Source: Halicephalobus mephisto (lineage: Eukaryota; Nematoda; Chromadorea; Rhabditida; Panagrolaimidae). From it: 64,000 bases of DNA. The position numbers were made by a program, and so were the translations under genes. Positions 1 to 9,762 of this stretch are shown piece by piece. Location: contig SWDT01000183.1 in the NCBI GenBank assembly GCA_009193035.1, positions 124,001-188,000 on the forward strand. Direction: 5' to 3'. The notes under the pieces were generated by a model. It worked only from the letters and a program-made list of their open reading frames with translations. It was not told the DNA's origin and did not search any database. Within the stretch, counting starts at the first letter, position 1; every line of letters begins with the position of its first letter.

Positions 1-1476
1 TTTCTGAATCCTCGATTCTGAAGGACTTCCCTGTACTGTCTCTGGAGGACTGCAAGGAGATCCTTCAAGAATCCGATTTCGGGGAGTTCGATCTGATCGG
101 ATTCGACAACGCCATCATGAACAAACAAGGAGTAAGTTTATTTAAATTTTAAAAATTCGCAAAAAGTTTCTAAACTAGGGATATTCTGACATTACGGTAT
201 TCTTATTTGAGGTCCTATTACAAAAACCGTAATTTTTAATTTTATAAAAATTATAAAATGTGACATAATTTTTGCACTTTTTACAAAAATTTGAAATTTT
301 TTATGAAAATTAAAAAATAATTATTATTATTATTTATTATCGTGCTAAAAGTTACTTTTTTTTGTAAAAACATGGTTGAATTTTCTGACACAAAAAATAA
401 GAAAAAACTGACGAAGCGAAATTGAGAAAAATATTTGTTTATATATCAAATTGGATTGGAGACATTTTAAATATAAATAATTGATTTTTCGACAATTTTT
501 ATTTATCTTCAGTACACAAAAACCGTAATTTTTAATTTTATAAAAATTATAAAATGTGACATAATTTTTGCATTTTTTATAAAAATTTGAAATTTTTTAT
601 GAAAATTAAAAAATAATAATAATTATTATTATTATTTATTATCGTGCTAAAAGTTACTTTTTTGTGTAAAAAATTAAGACTTTTTAGGATCAATCTGGAA
701 TTTTCTAAAAAAATCAATTTTCAATTTATTCGAAAAATCTAAGTCAGACTGGAATTTTCCAGAAGGATCTACATTGGTCCTAATTTTCCAAAAAAATCAT
801 TTTATTCAAGATTTAAAATTTTTGGAACTGGTTCAAAATTGCCAGAAAAGTCTTTTTGAAGTCAAACTTTCCAAAAACATTTATACCAGACCAAATCTAA
901 ATTTTTCAAAACTGGTCTTGAGGACAGATAAAAACAAAGCGCGCCAATTTCGAATTATATTTTTAATTCTAATTCATATATAAAATTTGCATATTTAAAA
1001 AAAGTTTATTTATATTATTATTATTTGAAATTAATATTATTGATTTTAACTTAATTTTATATATAAAATTTGTATATTTTTGAAGAAATTTATTTATATT
1101 ATTGATTTTAATTTAATTTTATATATAAAATTTGCATATTTTTTAAAAATTTATTTATATTATTATTATTTGAAATTAATATTATTGATTTTAACTTAAT
1201 TTTATATGTAAAATTTGCATATTTAAAAAAAAGTTTATTTATATTATTATTGTTTGAAATTAATATTATTGATTTTAATTTAATTTTATATGTAAAATTT
1301 GCATATTTAAAAAAAATTTATTTATATTATTGATTTTAATTTAATTTTATATGTAAAATTTGCATATTTTTTAAAAATTTATTTATATTATTATTATTTG
1401 AAATTAATATTATTGATTTTAGTTCGACTTCAACTTCGAAGAGTCCTCAAAGCTCGTCCAACGCATTTTGTACTGA
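1..1476 (+). CDS. 3' end of an unrecognised gene (partial)
   Basis: Two exons are proposed: 1-131 (frame opening at base 3) and 1423-1476, ending in TGA. The first exon encodes SESSILKDFPVLSLEDCK and onward, acidic and of clearly coding composition, and ends before a good GTAAGT donor. The second follows GATTTTAG and adds FDFNFEESSKLVQRILY in phase 0. The gene runs off the left edge, so only about 60 residues are visible, and I recognise no family. The 1.3-kb intron between them is filled with A/T repeats, including a pair of short inverted-repeat elements. The first exon is convincing; the second is short, overlaps a candidate exon on the other strand, and could be wrong. Confidence 0.5.
219..668 (+). 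mobile_element. Pair of short inverted-repeat elements (MITE-like)
   Basis: Two related A/T-rich units lie head to tail at 219-366 and 513-668. Each opens with TACA(CA)AAAACCGTAA and closes with GTTACTTTTTT...TGTA, so the ends are inverted repeats and each sits between TA dinucleotides. The interiors share TGTGACATAATTTTTGCA. The same family recurs near 4.0, 20.9, 32.6 and 38.1 kb. No protein is encoded, so a non-autonomous transposon is the natural reading (inference). Confidence 0.6.
1000..1420. repeat. A/T-rich tandem repeat in the first intron
   Basis: About four degenerate copies of a unit near 100 bp alternate TTAATTTTATATRTAAAATTTGCATA with TTTATATTATTATTATTTGAAATTAATATTATTGATTTT-like pieces. 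The last copy supplies the polypyrimidine tract and AG of the proposed acceptor at 1421-1422. Confidence 0.6.
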
Positions 1477-1477
1477 C

Positions 1478-1576
1478 CTCGTGATCTCCGTCTTGCCAAT
1501 CGACTTCAGCATTGACTGACTCAGCTTTAGCTCCAATATTGATCGAAAAAACGGTTTTGACTTGTTTCGCTTCCAT
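1478..1576 (-). other. Candidate antisense first exon
   Basis: On the minus strand an ATG at 1576 opens 33 codons (MEAKQVKTVFSINIGAKAES and onward) up to a GTCAGT donor after 1478. An acceptor-like ATCACAG lies just upstream of the ATG, as expected for a trans-spliced first exon. If unspliced, the frame runs 15 more codons to a stop. It abuts and antisense-overlaps the proposed last exon of the plus gene, so at most one of the two may be real. No family is recognised and no continuation exon is visible in the window. Confidence 0.25.
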
Positions 1577-1844
1577 TTTGAAGGTTCCTGTGATTTAATT
1601 TTTAAAAATTGATCTTTTCCTAAATTATTGCCTCGAGCGTTTTTGGGTCTTTGCTGTACTTTTGCCTAAATTGAAATTATCTTTATTATTGAAATGTCTG
1701 ATATCCTTCGTGCATAGGACATGACTGAACAAATCTGTATTTTGGAACTTCATTTATCTTTGAAATGCTTTGAACATATTTTGCTTTGAGAATTACAAAA
1801 TGAAATCAATTAATATGAAAGACACAGGATACAAGGAGAGAGAA

Positions 1845-2260
1845 GAGGGTAGAGGAGTAGGGGCAGGGGTAGAGGTACAAGGGTAAAGGAACAGGAATAA
1901 GGGTAGAAGAATAGGAGTAGAGAAGTAGGGATGGGAGACAGGGACGAGGGTATGAGAAAGACAAGGGTAAAAGGATAGGGGTGAGGGTGCAAGGAAGATA
2001 CGGAGATGGGGGTGAGGGTACGAGGAAAATAAAGATACGGGGATAGGGGTGAGGGTGAGGGTACAAGGAAGATAAAGATACGAAGATAGGGGTGAGGGGT
2101 GAGGGTACGAAGAAGATAAAGATACGAAGATAGAGGTGGGGGTGAAGGTACGAGGAAGATAAAGATACGAGGATAGGGGTGAGGGTATAAGGAAAATAAA
2201 GATACGGGGATGGGGGTACGGAAATAATAAGGGTAAGGGGACAAGGATGGAGGTGCAAAA
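1845..2260. repeat. Purine-rich (G/A) minisatellite
   Basis: Roughly nine imperfect copies of a 40-45 bp unit such as GATAAAGATACGAGGATAGG + GGTGAGGGTA give a strand almost free of pyrimidines for 400 bp. The long pyrimidine-rich reading frames on the other strand are a by-product of this composition, not genes. Confidence 0.75.
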
Positions 2261-2572
2261 GTAGGTGCATACGTGACAAAGATTTAAGAATAAAGATAAA
2301 AAAACGAAAATAAGAAACTAGAAATGAGGAATACTGTAGCGGATAGAGGCAGAGGTCAAAAGTAACAATAAGAGTACAGAGATAAGGAATATGGTAGGGC
2401 ACAAGGGAAGAGTAATTATATATTTCGAGATGTTCTGACATCTTCGAATTTCTCAAAAAAATGAAAATTGTATCGAAACGAATTTCCAGAATTCTTCTAC
2501 GTTCTGGAATTTTAACTATTTTTAAAATTCAAGTGAAACTAAAAAGCAAGTCTCACCACCAAAGTTTTTGCT

Positions 2573-2906
2573 AAAATGATTTTCGATATTTTCAGAATCA
2601 AGTTTTTTAAATTTGATTTTTATACAATGTACATCATCGGATAAAAAATGTTTTCAAAAATTTCATCTATTCCCGCCAGAGGAAGTCCACATGAGATCAG
2701 TCTTAAAACAGAAATTTAAAAGATGCAAATTTTGAAGTCTTTGAAATGGAATTGAATCAGAAGTCTCACCACGAAAGTTCCTGCTAAAATTATTTTCGAT
2801 ATTTTCAGAATCAAGTTTTTTAAATTTGATTTTTATAAAATGTACATTATCGGATAAAAAATGTTTTCAAAAATTTCATCTATTCCCGCCAGAGGAAGTC
2901 CACATT
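2573..2906. repeat. Direct duplication with CCCGCCAGAGGAAGTCC
   Basis: A block of about 118 bp, beginning GATTTTCGATATTTTCAG and ending ATTCCCGCCAGAGGAAGTCC, occurs at about 2573-2692 and again at 2789-2906 with few differences. The spacer also contains related copies of TCTCACCACGAAAGTTCCTG. The TTCCCGC...AGAG core resembles the core of the 165-bp satellite at 8.7 kb. Confidence 0.65.
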
Positions 2907-3244
2907 ACAAAAATATATTTTTAATAATTCATACACAAAATGAAATTTTTTCGACAGTAAATTCAGAATCTGTAATTCAATTTTGCTAAACGTCTTTTTG
3001 GAGACAGATAATCCTCGAAATCCCGGTTTTTGCTTCTGTCACTTCTTTGATCTCTTTTCGAAGAACCGATTAGCCAGACGTAATCAGTGTAAAAATATAC
3101 CTAATTTTTTAAAATTATTCAAATTGACAAATATGACAGAAAACGAGGGTTTTCAAAAAAATTGAAAATTTTAAATTTTTTTACACATAAAATTTAAACT
3201 TTTTATTTAATTTTCTAATTTTAGAAGATTATTTAACAGAAAAT

Positions 3245-3650
3245 AAATTTGAATTCTGAATAGATATAAGTTGAAAAATAAGATATAACTTGTTTTATAA
3301 AATTATTTTTATTAAATTTTATTTTTCATATATCAATTTTTATTTTTTCTTATTTATCTCATTTCAGGAGACTTTTTAGAAGTAATTAACTAAGAATTCT
3401 GAATATATATAAGTTGAAAAATAAGATATAACTTGTTTTATAAAATTATTTTTATTAAATTTTGATTTTTCATATATCAATTTTTATTTTTTCTTATTTA
3501 TCTCCTTCCAGAAAATTTTTTAGAAGCAATTAACTAAGAATTCTGAATAGATATAAGTTGAAAAATAAGATATAACTTGTTTTATAAAATTATTTTTATT
3601 AAATTTTGATTTTTCATATATAAAATTTTATTTTTTCTTATTTATCTCAT
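3245..3650. repeat. 143-bp A/T tandem repeat, three copies
   Basis: The phrase AATTCTGAATAGATATAAGT recurs near 3252, 3394 and 3538, followed each time by the same ATTTTTCATATATCAATTTT block and a TTATCTC tail. I see no coding signal. Confidence 0.65.
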
Positions 3651-4035
3651 TTCCAAAAATATTCATTAAAAATTAGTCAACAGTTTCTCAACATCTACCG
3701 TATAAGCTACAAAATAAGCTACAATTTGCTTCGGAAAGTTCCGACGATAAAACCACAAAATAAAAAATTTCTATTTTTATCTAATTTTCTCATTTTAAAA
3801 AATTTGAAAAAAAAACAATTTAAAATTTCGAAAAAATTTCTCATAAAAAACAAAATGATGTATAACTTATTTTATAAAATTACTACTACTGTTAAGTTTT
3901 TGTTTTTCATATGTGAAATTTTACGTTTTTATTCAAATTTTTTATTTTATAGAGATTTTTACACAGATACTGTACAATTTAAAAAAAATAATATACTTTT
4001 TTCGAAAATCATTTTAATCAAATTTGAAATTTACA

Positions 4036-4700
4036 TACATAAAAAACGTGATTTTTTAAACAGTAATAAATAATAATCGTCACTATTATTTTTTAATTTT
4101 TGTTACAAATGCCAAATATTTATGGAAAATGTCACGATTATGTTCATTTTCGTCACATTTCGCAATTTTTCCAAAACCAAAAGTTATTTTTTTGTGAAGA
4201 ATTGGCGAAACGTTTTTATTACTACAGATTGGCGAAACGTTCTTATTACTATAGATTGGCAAAGTGTTCTTATTGCCATAGCCTTGGCGAAACGTTCTTA
4301 TTGCCATAGTTTTAGCAGTGTTCTTATTACTACAAATAAAAAAGTAACTTTCGACGCAGTAATAAATAATAATCGTCACTATTATTTTTTAATTTTCGTT
4401 ACAAATGCCAAATATTTATGGAAAATGTCACGATTGTGTCACATTTTACAATTTTTCCAAGACCAAAAGTTTTTTTTTTGTGAAGAATTGCCGAAACGTT
4501 CCTATTGCCATAGCCTTGGCAAAGTGTTCTTATTACTACAAATAAAAAAGTAACTTTTGGTGCAGTAATAAATAATAATCTTCATTTTTATTTTTTAATT
4601 TTTGTCACAAATATCAAATTTTCATAAAAATGTCACGATTATGTTCATTTTCGTCACATTTCGCAATTTTTACGAGACCAAAAATTATGCTTTTTGTGTG
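4036..4700 (+). mobile_element. Trimeric inverted-repeat element with internal GGCGAAACG repeats
   Basis: Three related units follow one another; each restarts with CAGTAATAAATAATAATC and carries TGCCAAATATTTATGGAAAA and TGTCACGATT. The outer ends resemble the ACAAAAAACGTAACT-type termini of the 38.1-kb copies. Inside are short tandem repeats of ATTGGCGAAACGTTCTTATT. The same element, in opposite orientation, is at 20.89-21.35 kb. Reading frames through it are repeat artefacts. Confidence 0.6.
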
Positions 4701-4888
4701 CGATGAACGGAATTTCAGAATTTATCCGATTTTCTCGCTACAACAGACCGTTTGAGCAAAAATCCACAACGGACTGTAAATGGATGTTCGATAAGCTAAA
4801 AAGTAAAATATTGTTTGTTTTCGAAGACTACTTCGACCAGAATGACTTCCTTCCAAGCCTCGGGGGAATGAAAAAACAAATTTAAATA
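4690..4888 (+). other. Possible orphan exon
   Basis: After an acceptor-like AATTTCAG at about 4716 the sequence has balanced codon composition. One frame gives FIRFSRYNRPFEQKSTTDCK and continues to a stop at 4885; another gives NLSDFLATTDRLSKNPQRTV and stops earlier. It could be a decayed or alternative last exon of the gene at the left edge, but no donor in phase is clearly paired with it. No family is recognised. Confidence 0.22.
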
Positions 4889-4979
4889 TTTTTACTTTTC
4901 TAAATCTGGATCATCAGAGATGTTTTTAGTTTATCTTGGAATTAAGCAAAAACGTCAATTTAGGATTACTTCCAAAAAT

Positions 4980-5400
4980 AGGGACTTTTCCGTCCGGGAC
5001 CAGCTGAATTAAAAAATTTTAAATTTTTAAAAAATAAAAACAAAAAATTTTTGAATTTTTCGAAAAAATAAAAACAGAAAATTTTTAAATTACAAAAATT
5101 TTTCCGTTTAGAACCGATTGAATTAGAAATTCATTTTAAAAATTGAAAAATTTTAAAATAAATTTTTTTTTAAAATGAATTTTTATAAAAATTTTTAAAT
5201 TTTTAAAAAATAAAAACAAAAAATTTTTGAATTTTTAAATTACAAAAATTTTTCCGTTTAGGACCGATTGAATTAAAATTTCTCAATTTTTAAAATGAAT
5301 TTCTAAAATAAATTTTTTTTAAAATGAATTTTTATAAAAATTTTTAAATTTTTAAAAATAAAAAATTTTTTGTTATTAAATTTTATGTAAAATTGAATTA
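4980..5400. repeat. A/T-rich repeats with TTTCCGTTTAGGACCGATTG
   Basis: Homopolymer-like A/T blocks are punctuated three times by TTTCCGTYYRGRACCRRYTG-type phrases (about 4987, 5100 and 5248). Nothing coding is visible. Confidence 0.5.
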
Positions 5401-5599
5401 TTTCCGTTGATGCTAATCCAGAAACCAAAGATTACTGGGGACTTGACGACAGCAGCTGATGAAACTGACTAATGAGGTGGTGTTGACCATCTTAGTGGAA
5501 ACAGTCTTCGTTATGTCTTACCCAGAGAACTAGACACAATAACAAAGACCAATAAGAATAAAATTGTGTTTTTAATCAGAACTGGACACAATAAGATAG

Positions 5600-6010
5600 A
5601 ACAATATTAATTATATAAGCATGAAATCTAAGGAACATTTACCGATATAATTTGTTTTTTTTTGTACTTTTTAATGAGGAGAGAGAACACTGACTGGCCT
5701 TGGGTATGTTGGATATCCCTGATCCTGGAGATTATGCATCTACAGCAATAATATTAATTATATAAGCATCACATCTAAAGAACATTTACCGATATAATTT
5801 GTTTTTTTTGTACATCTTAATGACGAGAGAGAAGACCGCCTAGCTTCAAGTGTTCTGGATATCCTTGATCCTGGAGATTACGCACCTACAACAATAATAT
5901 TAATTGTATAAGCATGGCATCTAAGGAAAAATTACTGATACGACATGTTCCCTTTTTTACTCCTCAGTAAGGAGAGAAGACCGCCTAGCTTCGGATATTC
6001 TGGATATTCT
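5600..6010. repeat. About 140-bp tandem repeat, three copies
   Basis: The phrases AATATTAATTATATAAGCAT, TTTACCGATATAATTTGTTT and CTTGATCCTGGAGATTA recur in the same order around 5610, 5745 and 5890. A short unique stretch at 5400-5600 precedes them; I see no gene in it. Confidence 0.65.
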
Positions 6011-6589
6011 TGATCCTGAAGACTAAGAATCCACAGCAGTTTTCAGCCATATGAACGAGAAATTTGGCAACAATCAATCCAAGAAAAAATCCAAATCGTT
6101 AGAATTACTGTCGATTTTAATCATCTTTATCGTTGTTTAAATTATGTCATTTTTATTATATCAGATTAATTTTATACATTTTCTTCGAAATCTGAGAAAT
6201 CGGTACTTAGTCTAGTGTTTTAGAAATCTGATTTTAATTTTGATATATGAATAATTAAAATAAAAGAATTTCGGAATTTGTAGAATTTCAAAACTCGTAA
6301 TTTCAAATTTTTCGAAAATCATAATTTCAAATTTTTCGAAATATCGGATTAATTTCATAAATTTGTTTCTAAATTTAACAACTAGGTATTCGATCGAAAG
6401 TCTTTGAAATTCTGAAGCTGAATTTACATGCTGAAAATGCCAGATAAAAATATTAAAACTTTTATAATTTTGAAAATTTGAAAATTTTTCTGAAGTTCAG
6501 CCGATTGCATTTAAAATAAGTTCGTCCAAATGTTCATTTTTATTTCTATAAAAAAATGCCGGAGTCCTTTATCCTCGAACCTTCTTTGT

Positions 6590-6950
6590 AGAGGGGTTCT
6601 TTTCTGAGATTTCCCATTCTCGAGGAACTTCATCCATTTCCTTCCAGAAAGCCCTGCCTTCTGCATCTAACGGAAAGTCATTGATCATCTTCTTCATCTG
6701 AGAAGTTCTTCTGAAGTCCTTCTTCATTCTCGAAGATTTTCCTACTCAAAGATTCTTTATCCTCAAGGATCTTCTTCTTCAAATATCTTTCATCCTCGAA
6801 GATCTTCCTACTCAAAGATTTTTTATTTTCGAAGATCTTCTTCTTTCAAGATTTTTCATCCTCGAGGATCTTCTTCTTCAAATATCCTTCATCCTCGAGG
6901 ATCTTCTTCTTCAAATATCCTTCATCCTCGAGGATCTGCTTGTTTCTTTT
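6590..6950. repeat. About 38-bp CTTC-rich minisatellite
   Basis: Repeats of CATCCTCGAGGATCTTCTTC followed by TTCAAATATCCTT run for about 350 bp, each carrying the palindrome TCCTCGAGGA. Copies become less regular toward 6590. Confidence 0.65.
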
Positions 6951-7421
6951 ATCTTCTAGATAGGTTCATACGTGAGAGTCATGTGTTCAGACTCCTTCAT
7001 GTTGTGACTTGTAGTAGGGGAGGTACTTGAGTCTTTATTCGAACGATAGCTTACGATCCTCTGTATATAATGAGTATTAACACAACAAGATAAATTCTGT
7101 AGGGTTAGGTATTCGTGCTGAGACTATCTAATCAGGAAACGCCACTTGCATAGTGTCTCCTCAAATCCCAACACTTCAGAATTCAGAACCGTTCATTTAT
7201 AGACTTTGACGGTCGAGAATCGTTCTTCCACAAATCTACCTGTTCAGAGCCTGATCGGAACGGTGATAACGTCACTGATCCAAAATGATCGCTGTTTTAG
7301 CAAAATTCTATCGATTAAGTTATTTTTGTATTTAAAATTCTATCGATCAAATTAATTTTATATTTGAAATTCTATCGATTAAGTTATTTCTGTATTTGAT
7401 ATCGTGTTTTTTGTAATCGTC

Positions 7422-7441
7422 TTTAATTATCCAAGTTTGAG
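7422..7441 (+). other. SL1-like spliced-leader sequence
   Basis: TTTAATTATCCAAGTTTGAG matches the last 20 bases of the nematode SL1 leader with one change (C to T). It is followed by AGAAAG rather than a GT donor, so it is not a working SL RNA gene as it stands. A retrocopied trans-spliced transcript is one explanation: a 34-codon frame (MTENPCPGTLRASF and onward) opens 70 bases downstream at 7510. Three copies of ATTCTATCGATTAAGTTAT-like repeats lie just upstream (7300-7400). Confidence 0.45.
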
Positions 7442-7849
7442 AGAAAGAAAGATTCGAAATAAACCGAAGAGTCAATCTCTTTTAAACAGTCCTTCGTTCG
7501 GAGAAGTTGATGACCGAGAATCCTTGTCCTGGAACCCTGCGGGCTAGTTTCATCTATGCTCTCGAAGGCTTCACGTCGGGGATCCATTGGTCTTCTTCAA
7601 ACCTTCATGTTTGAGAATCCTTCATTCTCAGGAGTCGTGTTTCATCTTGATATTCGAAAACAAAAAAATTCCGCTTCAGAAGCTGCCAGAAAGAACGAAG
7701 CAGGTTTCTGAAACAGTTTGCTTTTATCTTTGCCTCAAAGTTGGATCTTTTCTGAAATGTAAATTTCTATTTTCATTCAAAATTTGCAGTTTGAAAAATT
7801 CTGCCAAATCAGTCGGTATTTTTATATTTGCATTTTCAGAGTTCAAAAT

Positions 7850-8260
7850 TAAAGTTAAATCTGCAGGTTGCATGCAACGTTCCGGCAAGTAAGTCCAAAT
7901 CAAAGTTTTAAAACCTGCAGGTTGCGCGCAATATTTCGACAAATCGGTTTATATTTTTATATTCATATTTATAAAAACTTCAAAATCAAATCCGCAGGTT
8001 GCATGCAACGTTCCGACAAGTAAGTCCAAATCAAAGTTTTAAAACCTGCAGGTTGCGCGCAATATTTCGACAAATCGGTTTATATTTTTATATTCATATT
8101 TATAAAAACTTCAAAATCAAATCCGCAGATTGCGCGCAACGTTCCGACAAGTAAGTCCAAATCAAAGTTTTAAAAATCCGCAGATTGCGCGCAACGTTCC
8201 GACAAGTAAGTCCAAATCAAAGTTTTAAAAATCCGCAGATTGCGCGCAACGTTCTGGCGA
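7850..8260. repeat. Satellite with GCAACGTTCCGRCAAGTAAG core
   Basis: Tandem units of about 70-130 bp share a core of the form GCAG(G/A)TTGC..GCAACGTTCCG, followed by CAAGTAAGTCCAAATCAAAG. Long copies carry TATATTTTTATATTCATATT between cores; the last two copies are short. A sister array sits at 20.1-20.57 kb. Confidence 0.65.
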
Positions 8261-8680
8261 ACTGGATTATCTGACTGTTATGCAAAAATCTAATTTGATT
8301 TTGATTGTTTTACAGAATTCGGTACTGATTTTGAAGATTATAATTTTTATATACAAATTCATTGAAATCCGAAAATCCTGAAAGATAAAAATCCGAATTC
8401 AAAGGATATCCGCGACAAAATAGTTCCAATTAATCTCATCCTAAAATTGGATCAATCTCACAATCTCCGAAATAGAGTCATTTGTCTTTTTTGAAAACCT
8501 AGATTAACTGAAAAGATGCGGTAAAAAGTTACCTAATATAACTGTACTTAAAAAATTATTTTCAAAAATATTTTTCACATAAATTCAAAAAAATCTCTAC
8601 GCATTAACTTCGATTTTATATTTTTCGAGATTTAATTTTTATAACAATTAGAAAAAGTAATATTTAGTTTTGGAATTTTT

Positions 8681-9262
8681 GAATTCCCGCGCAGAGAGTG
8701 GACATTTCCAAAAGTGGAAAAAGTGGTAAATCTGGCAGTTTTCACAAAATTCAACTCTTGTTGTTTTTATTTCTATTTAAATTTTTAGATTTTCTAAGTT
8801 TTTTGAAAATCCATGTCGAGATAATTTCGAAAAAAAAGTATTTTTGAATTCCCGCGCAGAGAGTGGACATTTCCAAAAGTGGAAAAAGTGGTAAATCTGG
8901 CAGTTTTCACAAAATTCAACTCTTGTTGTTTTTATTTCTATTTAAATTTTTAGATTTTCTAAGTTTTTTGAAAATCCATGTCGAGGTAATTTCGAAAAAA
9001 AAGTATTTTTAAATTCCCGCGCAGAGAGAGTGGACATTTTCAAAAGTGGAAAAAGTGGTAAATCTGGCAGTTTTCACAAAATTTAACTCTTGTTGTTTTT
9101 ATTTTTATTTAAATTTTTAGATTTTCTAAGTTTTTAAAAAATTCACGTCGAGGTAATTTCGAAAAAAAAGTATTTTTAAATTCTTTAATAATATAGTTTT
9201 TTTTGTAATTTTTGAATTCCCGCGCAGAGAGAGTGGACAGTTCCAAAAGTGGAAAAAGTGGT
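8681..9262. repeat. 165-bp satellite with TTCCCGCGCAGAGAG core
   Basis: GAATTCCCGCGCAGAGAG starts at 8681, 8846, 9011 (AAATTCCC variant) and 9214, each followed by TGGACATTTCCAAAAGTGGA and AAAGTGGTAAATCTGGCAG. The first two spacings are exactly 165 bp. The GCGCAGAGAG core looks promoter-like, but no gene start is seen beside it. Confidence 0.7.
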
Positions 9263-9762
9263 AAATCTGTGACTTGGTACCCAGATCAACTCGCACTGTT
9301 CTCTCTCGCTTTTATTTTTTCAATCAATCTAAAATCTCAAAAACCAATTTTTTGATTATTTTTAATTTCAAATTTTTCGCGCAAAAAAATTAAATCCAAC
9401 AAATCAATTTTTTTCTAACTTCCACAATGCCAAAATTCCCAATCCGTTGTTTCTAACTTTTATAACACTAACATTACCAAAAATTTCCGAATAACTTTTA
9501 TTTACAATTTCTAACGTCTTAAACACGAAATAGTCAAGTTTACGAGTGATTAGCGGAAAACTCGAAAAAAGCCAGATGGAACTCAAAGGCGAAGCGGAAA
9601 CCGGAGATTAAGGATAGAAGACAGTGAACTTATCCAGGAAACAATTACATAAATAAACTAACAATTTTAAGGACCGTGATTTCTTTGGGGGAGTACAGGG
9701 CAACTAATTTCCTGAGAAAAATTCAAAATAGTGTAAATGACATTCAAGGCAAAACGGTGAAT

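Noticed and set aside
1806..2456. 216-codon and 144-codon Ser/Pro/Tyr-rich frames on the minus strand
   Set aside because: They are translations of a purine-rich minisatellite; overlapping frames have the same periodic composition and no splice sites or start context.
4086..4553. Frames of 97-143 codons over 4.1-4.55 kb
   Set aside because: They run through repeated units of a mobile element and repeat peptide phrases such as NVFITTDW with no domain.
7000..7087. TGTTGTG...CACAACA ends suggesting a solo LTR
   Set aside because: Only 88 bp, no flanking target duplication, no primer-binding site or second copy seen.
7422..7520. Functional SL RNA gene
   Set aside because: No GT donor directly after the leader, and no evident Sm-site and stem-loop layout follow.
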